64,000 nucleotides of DNA. Source: Sinohyriopsis cumingii. Its lineage: Eukaryota; Mollusca; Bivalvia; Unionida; Unionidae. Shown one piece after another: positions 28,651-40,300 of this stretch. The notes beneath the pieces were generated by a model that saw only the letters and a program-made list of their open reading frames with translations, was not told the origin of the DNA and did no database searches. Numbering within the stretch: the first letter of the stretch is position 1; the number at the start of each line of letters is the position of its first letter. The stretch is taken from the NCBI GenBank assembly GCA_028554795.2, contig CM068828.1:22219436-22283435 (forward strand). Direction: 5' to 3'. The position numbers and the translations under genes are program-made.

Positions 28651-29474
28651 TGTTAGACCCCGCGGCTATAGTGGTCCTGTTCGTAGTTGTTACGAGAGCC
28701 CCGCTTTGTTAGGTGTCAAAAATCACATGTGGACGTTGAAAGCTTTGCTCAAGAACAAAGGACCCTTATTGGCGTCGTAAATCTCACCACGTTGACAGGG
28801 CCCGAGCATTTTCTGCTAAGTTGAATAGAACGGGTAGAATCGATATCCAATCGGAATTGAGAGAGGGTGTGGTCACCATTTCAACCCTAATTTAACTGAG
28901 TACTTTAGACTAGAAACACCAGTCATTGTGAAACATCGTGCTGAGAAACTGTAGCAATAACTCCGGGAAGCCACTTATGAATTGGCGGGAAAACTTAGGA
29001 AATTCTAAGGAAAGACAAAGCTTCGTAAAGGAAGTTTTTAGGGGACAGACTTCTGGTGTGGTTTAGTCCCGAGTCTCTTGGAGAGAGCCGGAATAGAGAC
29101 TAGGGGAGAAGTCGATTGTGAATCGAATGCTAGTCGGAGAGCAGAGTCAAGGAGGAGGAGGAAAAGGAGTCGAGGAGGAGAAATTGGAGAAAGAGCAGTC
29201 AAGGAGAAGGAGTTAGGAGAGAAGTCGGAAGGAGAAAAGGAATTGGCGGGATAGGAGAGATACAAATGAGTAGAAAACAAGGACAGGTGGAAAAGCGATC
29301 TCAAACTATAAATCAGATGATGCAATAGGCTATCACTTGGTCGAGAGGAAGAAGAGTGATTGGGAAATTATTATCATTTGAATATTGAATTGTATTAAAT
29401 TGTTATTCCTTTGAATTTCACCTTTGTGTTCTCAATAATTTAACTGTCGGCATTGCTGACTGGGGGCTCGGAGC
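28651..29474 (+). mobile_element. Probable LTR with tRNA-Pro-like primer-binding site
   Basis: The segment starts TGTTAGACCCCGCGG and ends ...AACTGTCGGCA at about 29452, the TG...CA form of an LTR. It has a TATAAAT-like box at about 29309 and is followed at 29461 by TGGGGGCTCGGAGC, which resembles the proline-tRNA primer-binding site of many retroelements (TGGGGGCTCG core). An unusually purine-rich GGAGGA/GAGAAG stretch (29150-29240) lies inside. No gag-pol follows, so this is a solo LTR plus leader or a truncated element. The LTR limits are estimates. Confidence 0.45.
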
Positions 29475-29479
29475 TTTAC

Positions 29480-30510
29480 CTCTCTCTATCACTAATTTCA
29501 CTTCCTACAAAATCGAGCCTGGGTGGGACTTCCATAGTAATGTTAATAATATATTGGGAGCACCCCACCCCAACCCTACCAAACACCAAAAAAAAATAAA
29601 GAAGAAAACCCTTCTTCTGTTTCTGATCTAAAGTAATAACACAAAAACGGAGTTATTTTTATTTTAAATGACCCTTTGATCAATATACCTCTAGCGGAAT
29701 GAGCTTATGAAACTCGTCAAAAATCTTGCAAATCCACAGGATCAGTAACCTGTAAATGTTACTGGTTCTGTCCATAACCAACCGGTCCTACATGTCATCA
29801 TGCAATAAGACAAAATGTAGTCGGTTACTTAGTGGTAAAAGTAGCCTGATATGAACGACAGTCTGTAGCGCGATAATTTAGATAACGGAATATGGAAAAT
29901 AAAGAATAGCACAAAATAAAATAAATTACATCAATTGTCAGATTGATTAAATGAAGCCTAACATGGTTACAGGATGGGAAAAGGATGCTTACAGACCAGC
30001 TGATCCAGATTCAAACAAAACTCAAGTAAAGACCTTTCCTCAGAATATGTTACCGCCATGGACGGCCAGTCTGAATCATAGTCTTAAACAGAATCAAGAT
30101 TCTTATCCACTGATTTGATTTAACATACTTTACATTAGCGACAGAATTAGTACCAGTCTGTGTTATCCAAAGTACAGACGTCAATCCAATTCTGCTTGTG
30201 GAAAGAGGAGTTCCATCAGTGGATTGTTGGAACTGGATCAAATGTATCCACATCAACAGATTGCAGCTAAACAGTTAGCAGCATTATCATGGTTTTAAAC
30301 GTGCACCCTATTTCTATAATCCAAGCACATTCTATAACAAAACTATCTATTAGGTTTATCGGATTTTCCTTTTGAATATTACTGTTATCCTTCCTTGTGT
30401 TTGGTTCTCGCCTCTGGCAGCATAGATAAATTTAATTACTGCTACCTGGAATCGGAAGTAGCACGTGTCCTTAGACATCACATAGAAGCAAAGGAGTTAA
30501 CTGGAGCATA
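29480..30510. other. Intron sequence, no gene seen
   Basis: AT-rich. A minus-strand frame of 68 codons at 30050-30256 is not recognised. Confidence 0.35.
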
Positions 30511-30514
30511 AAGT

Positions 30515-30965
30515 GGTATGTATATTTAATTTGTATTGTTTGTAAGGTTGTTTTTTTAAATTATTACAGTACGTGCTATTGTAATATAACATTGTATGAT
30601 GGACTTAACCTTGTCCAGAATAAAGTTCATTTTATACTTAACCTGAATTAATGAGTGTTTATTCTGTACACAACTAATATATAGCTAAAATATTATCTAT
30701 ATGTATGGGTTTAAAATTATTATCATTAATAATAGAAGTATTTATTTTGATCTGGGTCTAGGTTCTTGGGATTTCCCTGGAGTACCTGACATAGTTCTGG
30801 TTATATATCATAATTTTAGTAACAGACTTTCTAATTTTATTTTACATTTTTTGTTAACATTAAGAAGTTTCTAGAAGGTTATTTTCTATTAGGTAATAGT
30901 TTTGTTTAGAAAATGCAAACTGTGACTTGAGGTCAAGTAGAGGACTATATAATCTTGTCATTGGA
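30515..30965 (-). repeat. Interspersed repeat family R, copy 4 (inverted)
   Basis: Reverse complement of the right part of copy 6. Shared landmarks include the ATATTTAATTTGTATTG start, CTAGAAGGTTATTTTCTATTAGGTA and GTGACTTGAGGTCAAGTAGA. Confidence 0.6.
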
Positions 30966-30969
30966 AAAA

Positions 30970-31785
30970 AAATTCATTCGAGCTTTATGATCAAGCAGAA
31001 ACAATTTCGTATTAATATTGTGTCCAGAATTTCATTTGGGCTGGAATTTATTTCTTCAAATTATTCAATACAATGAGTGTTAGTCTTGATATAAAGAGTG
31101 CACAATAAATAATAATATTCTTGGACATTATTTCTGATTGCTACAAATTGAAAAATAAACAACAGAATTAAGACATACATATTGCACATGCTCTTACTGG
31201 ATATAGAACACAATCAATTTTACTACATATTCACTACGTTTGTTTCTCAGTACTGACCTTTCCACTGTGTGACAGTCAATGCAAATCATATGCTAATCTA
31301 AAATACCTTCAAAGATGACTTCAGGGTGAAGTTCTTGTCAAAGGTTGACCTACATTTATTTTGACAGGCTGCACTGTAAACAGAGCAGCATGTAACAAAA
31401 CACATATTTCACTTCCGGATCATCACCTAGGCATTATTACTCACTGAGCACTGTCGCCGAAATACACAAGGACAGCCACACCCTGAGCTCATATTCTCAA
31501 GAATAAACAATTACCTTTAAATCCCTACCAAAAATGCATAAATCTAACTTTTCTATTACCACCAAAATGAGAGAGGAAGAAATGTTCTAAAAAGACTAGA
31601 CTACTTTCGTGAGTACTGAAGCGGAACTATTAATTGTGGCCTTATTCCTGATATTGCTAAGAGGTCAAGGTCATGGTCGTGTACTGAAAGCAATATATTT
31701 ATTGGGTTAAACAAACCCCGATCTGATTTTATAATGGAGAAATATGAACAATTCATGTCGAAGGGTTCTGTATCATTCATATATT
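30970..31785. other. Intron sequence, no gene seen
   Basis: AT-rich between two inverted family R copies. It may include further decayed parts of the same element. Confidence 0.3.
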
Positions 31786-31789
31786 GAAT

Positions 31790-32210
31790 AAATCTTTCTT
31801 TTTCGTTATGAGAAGTGTTTTGTATATTTAATTTGCATTGATTGTTAGATGGTTTGCTTAAATATTTGTTCTATTAAATTCTGTTGCTATTTAACATTCT
31901 AAGAAAGTGACATTCACTGGGATTTATAATGAATTCAAACCTGGAAATATTATAATGTGTTTCAACTATAGACTGTTGTTACAGCAGCTCGATACAGGCC
32001 ACCACAGACACATCAACACCTTCAACGTTGGACTTAATTTGGATTTCCACTAATGTTTATTTTTCAGAACTTATATTATTAGGACTTGTGTCGGTAAATC
32101 TAGGATTATTTTGGGATTAAATTCGCAATAACGTAAGTTCTTTTTACATTTTCATTTTGTGTTCTAGGGAAATAAATTATTTATTGAATCTTACAAAGCT
32201 TGCTGTTTTT
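31790..32210 (-). repeat. Interspersed repeat family R, copy 5 (inverted)
   Basis: Runs from TATATTTAATTTGCATTG to ATTATTTATTGAATCTTACAAAGCTTG, the reverse of copies 1 and 6 (GGATTAAATTCGCAATAACG matches CGGTATTGCGAATTAAATCC in copy 6). Confidence 0.7.
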
Positions 32211-32214
32211 CAAT

Positions 32215-33865
32215 CTTTTCTGTTTATAATTTTAACAGCATTGACAAAAGCGTTTATGGAATGCAGACTACATGCATGTTATTCATCTCCCCAGATTCAC
32301 GAGTGCTCACCATAAAAAATTCCCGTTATTTTATTTGTCACTTTCCCTTCAATAATTTATTGTAATAAAACATACCATTTGTAGATAAAAATGTACTCGA
32401 TATACCTAAAAATCCAACTGGCTCCTAAATTATTGCGTCAGTCCGCCGTACAATTAGCTGGATAGGTGTGGTTGCGGTAGTTTCGCAAGCTGGATCGTAA
32501 TGGATGATCGGCTTGATTTAGAACTGCGTCAAAAAAATGACTGAAAGACAATCTTAAATCAAGGGAGGGAGTGCAGCCTGTAATTTTGCACCGTCTGACT
32601 ATTCATTGGATTTAGCGATAAATTTCGCGAATTGGGTTGGAGGAAATATATAGGAAAAGAGGACATTTAATTTGTATCTAATACTCTATCAAAAACATGA
32701 CACGTTTTCTTACTGAAGATTTTACTTATTTTGACTGCCAGTCTGGAACTGAAGTGTATAATCTTTCATCGCGAAATTCGCATCAGAGTAATTAGCTAAA
32801 ATTACTTTTAAAACCGTGTACGGCTGATTAATCCTCTTTGTATCATTAAAGCCACCATTCTGATAAACCCGAAACGTGGATACATCTAGAGGTCCACACA
32901 CTATGGAACTTTGTCGCTGTGGCCAGCTGTTTACTCTATGCCTAGTGTAATAATCAGTTTTTGTTGTCACATATTGGGCACTATTTTAATTACAAATATA
33001 TTCAAACTTTATCTAAGAGCGCGAGAGAACAAAATCATTTGAAAGCAAAACAAAAGAAACTTTTCTTGCTTCATTGACTTTAGAGTTGTGTTGACATATC
33101 GCTGTGTTGATACTTCTGCACACAGGCAGAGTTATTGAAATGTTTCAGAGGCATACAGTCTGACAGCTTACGTAATCTGTCAGTTTAAGTCATCGGAGTT
33201 ATTACAGTATTTCAGGTGTATAATCTGACTGTCCAAGTAATCAGGCATTCTCGAAATATTTCAGAGACATAATTGTGCAGTGTAAGTAATCTCTGACAGT
33301 TTTTGAACTGTTTTAGAAGCATGTAATCTGACAGTTTTTAAATGTTCTAATTTAGAAGCATGTAATCTGACAGATTAAGTAATCTTATTTCTTGTTACCC
33401 TCTTGGTTGACATGCATTCATTCTGAACATCTCAATGCTAGGGGTCAGTTTTCCAAAAAACCTAAACGAATGGTCTTCCGCTTTGTGTAAATATTAAACA
33501 ATGTGCTGTAGCTTCCCCTTTTTTTTGTTAAGAGTCTCAGTAGATTTATGAACATGCGTCTCACTGTCGATTCCCTCCCTGGGTAATATAATTCCACTGC
33601 CGATCTGATGATACAAAATGACACGTGAAGAAAACCGTACACTTTGATAATTTCATCCCACTAAATTTAGTTTCCATTTTGGTGCAATACTTTCTCTACA
33701 GTAGCCTTAGTACAGAATGTGTTGGAGGATAATGCCAGGAATTCTTGCAGTAATAGAACATCAAGCTGATGACGTTATAATGTATAATGCGGCTTATGTC
33801 ACATTGTACAAAATGACGTCGCAATGAAGAAAGAACCTCTAAGCCTCCAAACACACGAACCAGTC
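32215..33865. other. Intron sequence, mostly anonymous
   Basis: Contains about five loose units built on TAATCTGACAGTTTAAGTAATC and TTTCAGAGGCAT (33130-33390). A minus-strand frame of 82 codons at 32722-32970 has a natural amino acid mix but no recognised match. Confidence 0.4.
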
Positions 33866-33868
33866 AGC

Positions 33869-34757
33869 GTACTCATTTATTAATGTCATACTCATGTATT
33901 AATGTCATACTCATGTATTAATGTCATACTAATGTATTAATGTTATACTCATGTATTAATATCATACTCATGTATCAGTGTCATGCTCATGCATTAGTGG
34001 CATACCCATGTATTAATGTTATACTCATGTATTAATATCATGCTCATGTATCAGTGTCATGCTCATGCATTAGTGGCATACCCATGTATTAATGTCATAC
34101 TGATGTTTTAATGTCATACTCATATATTAGTGTCATACTCATGTATTAGTGTCATACTCATGTTTTAATGTCATACTCATCTATGAATGTCATACTCATC
34201 TATTAATGTCATACTCATGTATTAATGTCATACTCATGTATTAATGACATACTGATGTATTAATACATACTCATGTATTAATGTCATGCTCATGTTTTCA
34301 TATCAAACTCATGTATTAATATCATACTCATGTATTAATGTCATGCTCATGTATTAATGTCATACTCATGTATTAATGTCATACTCATGTATTAATGTTA
34401 TACCCATGTATTAGTGTCATACTCATGTATTAATGTCATACTCATGTATTAATGTTATACACATGTATTAATATCATACTCATGTATTAATGTCATAGTC
34501 ATGCTTTCATATTATACTCATGTATTAATGTCATACTTATGTATTAATATCATACTCATGTATTAATGTTATACTCATGTATTAATGTCATACTCATGTA
34601 TCATGTCATACTCATGTATTAATATCATACTCATGTATTAATGTCGTACTCATGTATTAATATCATACTCATGTATTAATGTTATACTCATGTATTAGTG
34701 TCATACTCATGTATTTGTGTCATACTCATGTATTAATATCATACTCATGTATTAATG
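33869..34757. repeat. 19-bp minisatellite
   Basis: About 46 copies of CATACTCATGTATTAATGT with point variants. Confidence 0.97.
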
Positions 34758-34983
34758 CGCAAATACTATAAGGTTCTGATGACAATGGTATCAGAACAAC
34801 CGTCAAAGACAGAGAGAAAGGGAATATGCGACTAAACCTTTTGATGACCTTGTGTCGTTATCTTTCATACGCAAAAGACTATACATTTATTATATTTCAA
34901 AAATGTGGCTTTTTCAAGCTAAACTTATGCAGAAAAGGAGTTTTATGTTGGATAATCAGCTTTTATAGCTATCAGAAATTATC

Positions 34984-35285
34984 CAAAAGGCACACGAGAC
35001 ACTTGGGGTCCCTCTGAATCAAAAAGGCACACGAGACACTTGGGGTCTCTCTGAATCAAAAAGGCATATGAGACACTTGGGGTCCCTCTGAGTCAAAAAG
35101 GCACACGAGACACTTGGAGTTCCTCTGAATCAAAAAGGTACATGAGACACTTGGGGTCCCTCTGAATCAAAAAGACACACGAGACAATTGGGGTCGCTCT
35201 GAATCAAAAAGGCACATGAGACACTTGGGGTCCCTCTGAATCAAAAAGGCACATGAGACACTTGGGGTCCCTCTGAATCGAAAAG
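34984..35285. repeat. 37-bp minisatellite
   Basis: Eight well-kept copies of a unit containing GGCACACGAGACACTTGGGG and TCCCTCTGAATCAAAAA. High identity suggests recent expansion. Confidence 0.97.
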
Positions 35286-35289
35286 CTTA

Positions 35290-36050
35290 TAAGAGTATAT
35301 GTTGTAACAACGCAACACACGGACAACTTATACCCGATGAGTTATGTCAATCAAAACCTGAATACCAGACAATGACATGCCTGCTAACAGTGTTTACAGT
35401 GGAAGCGGAAATTGGGAGGTATAGCAAGATGCAGTGTTTAGTAGATTAGTTGATGATGCCACATCACTAATATTGAATTAAATGACAAAAAAGTCGTTGT
35501 TTTGTAAGAGTACGCGACTTTTAGATTATGATAGACATAGAATATGTTGACCTAACATGGTTGTACTTACAGAATATGTTGACCTAACATAGTTGTACTA
35601 ACAGGGACACAGTGTGACCCTTTATAGATAAACTCCCAACAGTACGTCTTCCGAAAACCTAATCTTGTGTCTCCGCGATACAATGGCACTTGTAGTGTAT
35701 TTGAGTATGATAGTACCCCAGTTAATACAAAAATGTTAAGCCCTTTTGCCCTCAGGTTAGAGATAAACATAATAATCATGTCACTATATATTCAGGCAAT
35801 GTAAACAAGGGTGTTTGAACATCCGTTTCGTTTCACACTGGAACAAAAACATTAAACGTTCTCAGCGTGATTCATGATAAGGGGCGTACTGGTTAGTGAA
35901 CAGAGTTTCGACATATGAAAATATAAGTCTTGTTATAACTGCATTACTTGTCTAATTGGATCATAGACACATACTTAAATCAACATTTGTTGCTATTCGA
36001 TTTCACATAATATTTATCCGCATGTATATAAGAATGTGTTACCAGCCTGG
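35290..36050. other. Intron sequence, no gene seen
   Basis: A direct repeat of GAATATGTTGACCTAACAT at 35540 and 35573 is the only structure noted. Confidence 0.4.
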
Positions 36051-36052
36051 CA

Positions 36053-36636
36053 CTTGCATTTGATGATTTTTTAATGTATTAGGGTATAGGCAATTAGACC
36101 AATCAGAGTTGCACTTAATGGTTATTTAATATATTAGTGTACAGGCAATTAGACCAATGAAAGTTGTACTTTATGGTTATTTCATGTATTAGGATATAGG
36201 CAATTATACCAATTAGAGTCGTACTTCATGGTTATTTAATGTATATGGGGATATGCAATTAGACCAATTAGAGTTGTACTTCATGGTTTTTTAATGTATT
36301 AGTGAATAGGCAATTTGACCATTTAGAGTTGTACTTCATGGTTATTTACTGTATTAGGGTATAGGCAATTATACCAATTAAAGTTGTACTTCATGGCTAT
36401 TTAATGTATTAGGGTATAGGCAATTAGACCAATTAGAGTTGTACTTCATGGCTATTTAATGTATTAGGGTATAGGCAATTAAACCAATTAGAGTTGTACT
36501 TCATGGTTTTTTAATGTATTATGGTATAGGCAATTAGACCAATTAGAGTTGCACTTCATGGTTATTTAATGTATTAGGGTATAGGCAATTAGACCAATTA
36601 GAGTTGTATTTCATGGTTATTTAATGTATTAGGCTA
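36053..36636. repeat. 55/56-bp minisatellite
   Basis: About ten copies of a unit with GTATTAGGGTATAGGCAATT, AGACCAATTAGAGTTGTACT and TCATGGTTATTTAAT. Confidence 0.97.
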
Positions 36637-36869
36637 TATTGAGGGCAATTACAAGAAGATACAGACTATGCAAATTTAAAAAATATGATTATGGCTAAGA
36701 GAAAATATAGGGAACTTTATAATATGTCAACAAAATCAAACAAAAAAGCCTAAAAGTGATACCAAAGAAAAATATACAGGGGTTAGATATAAATCCAAAT
36801 GAATAGCAGATAATTAACACAAGCATTTTATGACGTTCTAAAATATACTGGACACCACTGGTTTATTTT

Positions 36870-37147
36870 TAGAATTACACATATAATTCAAACAATGACA
36901 CATATAATTCTAACAATCAATTACATATATAATTCTAACAATCAATTAGACATAAAATTCTAACAATCAATTACATATATAATTACAACAATCAATTACA
37001 TATATAATTCTAACAATCAATTACACATATAATTCTAACAATCAATTACACATATAATTCTAACAATCAATTACTTATATAGTTATAACAATCAACTACA
37101 TATATAATTCTAACAATCAATTACATATATAATTCTAACAATCAATT
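36870..37147. repeat. 25-bp minisatellite
   Basis: About eleven copies of a unit with TAATTCTAACAATCAATTAC and ATATA. Confidence 0.95.
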
Positions 37148-37309
37148 CTTTCTTTAAAATAAGTTAAAGAATGTCAAGAATGACAAAGAGTAAGGCAAGT
37201 TTTGAAAGAAGTTAATGACTTTGCTTTGTCCATCATGGTTTTAGACGTAAGAAAAAATTTTATTAAAGAAATTTTAGGTAAGAGTAATTAAATTCAACTT
37301 ATGTCAAAT

Positions 37310-40300
37310 ATTAGTGTTGTTCTATATTGTATTTCAGATAGTATTTCTTTTCTATATCAAATACCAAATAGTAATGAGGTTTTATATTATATGTCAGTAC
37401 TGCTGTTTGATATCATATGTGAGATAGTACTGCTGTTCTATCTCAGATGTCAAATAGTATTGTTGTTCCATATTATATTCCAAATAGTCCTGCTGTTATA
37501 TACTCTATCCCAAATACCTTTACTGTTCCATTTATTACATAGTATTGCTGTTCTATAGCATATCCCATAGACTACCACTGTTCTGTAGTATATGCCATAG
37601 AGTGCTACTCTTCTATTGCATATGCCATATAATACTATTCTATTATATATGCCATAGAATAATACTGTTATATATTATATGCCATAGAGTACTACTGTTA
37701 TATAGTATATGCCACAGAGTACTACTCTTTTATAGTATTTGCCATATAATACTAGTCTTCGATTGTATATGCCATAGATTATTACTGGTGTATAGTATAT
37801 GCCATAGAGTAAGACTGTTGTTTTGTATATGCCATAGAGTACTACTGTAAAATAGTATAGGCCATAGAGCAATGTTGTTGTATAGTATATGCCATATAGT
37901 ACTACTATTATATAGTATATGCCATAGAGTACTACTGTTGTATAGTAGATGCCATAAAATACTACTGTTGTGTAGTTTATGCCATAGAGTACTACTGTTA
38001 TATAGCATAAGCCACAGTGAATTACTGTTCTATAGCATATACCACAGAGTACTGCTGTTGCATAGTATATGCCATATAGTACTACTGCTGTATAGTATAT
38101 GCCATAGAATACTACTGTTGTATAGTAGATGCCATACAATACTACTGTTGTGTAGTTTATGCCATAGAGTACAACTGTTATATAGTATAAGCCACAGTGA
38201 ATTACTGTTCTTTAGCATATACCATAGAGTACTGCTGTTGCATAGTATATGCCATATAGAACTACTGTTATCTAGTATATGCCACAGAGTACTGATGTTG
38301 TGTACCATATGCCATAGAGTACTACTTGTATAGCATAAGCCACAGAGAATTAATGTTCAATATTATATGCCACAGAGTACTACTGTTATATAGTATATGC
38401 CATAAAATAGTACTGCTGTATAGTTCATGTCATAGAGTACTAATGTTGTATAGCATAAGCAAAAGTAAATTACTTTATTTGTTTATAAGCTATAGAGTAC
38501 TGCTGTTGTATAGTATATGCCATAGACTACTAATGTAATATAGTATATATAATAGAGTACTATTGTTGTATACTATATGTCATAGAGTACTGCTTTTGTA
38601 TAGCATATGCCATAGAGTGCTACTGTTGTATAGCATATGCCATAGAGTACGATTAATATATAGAATATGCCATAGAGTACTAATGTTATATAGCATATAA
38701 AATAGAGTACTACTGTTGTATAGTATATGCCATAGAGTACTACTGTTGTACATTATATGCCATAGAGTATTATTGTTATATGGTATATGCCATAGAGTAC
38801 TACATTTAAATAGTATATGCCATAGAGTACTACTCTTTTATAATATATGCCATAAAGTACTAAAAAAGTCAAATCATAGAGTATTACTGTTATGTAGTAT
38901 ATGCCATAGAGTAGTACTGTTGTATAGTATATGCCATAGAGTGCTACTGTTATTTAATATGTGCAATAGAGGACTACTGTTGTATACAATATGCCATTGA
39001 GTGCTGCTGTGTAGTACAGGCCATATAGTACTACTGTTGTACAGTATATGTCGTACAATACTACTGTTGTATATTATATGCCACAGAGTATTGTTGTTAT
39101 ATGGTACATACCATAGAGTATTACTGTTGAATAGTATATGCCATAGAGTACTATTGTTTTATACTATATGCCATAAAGTACTGCTTTCGTATGGTATATA
39201 CCATAGGGTAGTGCTGTTGGATAGTATATGCCAGATAGTACTACTGTTGTATAGTATATGCCATAGAGTACTGCTTTTGTATAGTATATGGCATCGACTT
39301 CTACTGTTGTATATTACATGCCATAGAGAGGTGTTGTTTTATAGTATAGGTTACTTCTGCTGTAATGTATATGCCAAAGAGTACTACTGTTCTATAGTAT
39401 ATGCCTCAGACTACTACTTTTTATAGTATATGACATAGTGTGTGTGTGTGTGTGTGATTTGGATTTTTAACGTAGCTTTTAATAATTTTTCAGTCATATC
39501 ACTACGATGTCTGCAGTGTGGCAGTTTATAGTGATGTCTAGCACTGGGGCATCATGCTGCAGACATGCAGCATGATATCCCACCCAGTCACATTATCATG
39601 ACACTAGGCCGACCAGTCTTAACTGTTGTATAGCATATGCCATAGGGTATTACTGTTGTATAGTATATGCCATGGAGTACTACTGCTATATAGTATATGC
39701 CATAGAGTATTACTGTTATGTAGTATATACCATAGAGTACTGCTGTTGTATAGTATATGCCATAGAGTAATACTGTTATTTAATATATGCAATAGAGGAA
39801 TACTGTTGTATAGTATATGCTATATAGAACTGGTGCTGTATAGTACATGCGATAGAGTACTACTGTTGTATAGTATATGTCATAGAATACTACTATTGTA
39901 TAGTATATGCCATAGAGTATTGCTGTTGTATAATATATACCACAGAATACAACTGTTATGTAGTATATGCCATCGATTACTACTCTTGCATACTATATGC
40001 CATGGGGTACTACTGTTATTTAATATATGCAATAGAATAATACTATTGTGTATTATATGTCATACACTCCTACTGTTGTATAGTATATGTCATAGAGTAC
40101 TACTGTTTTACAGTAGATGCCATAGAGTATTGCTGTTTTATAGTACATGCCATAGAGTACTACTGCTATGTAGTATATGCTATAAGGTACTACTGTTATG
40201 TAGGATATGCCATACAGTACTATTGTTGTATAGTATATGTCATAGAGTACTGCTGTTTTACAGTAGATGCCATAGAGTGTTGCTGTTTTATAGTACATGC

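Noticed and set aside
32722-32970. Minus-strand 82-codon frame
   Set aside because: Composition is protein-like, but no motif, neighbour or splice signal supports it.
33869-35285. CRISPR-like array
   Set aside because: Units are directly tandem with no unique spacers; this is eukaryotic minisatellite DNA.
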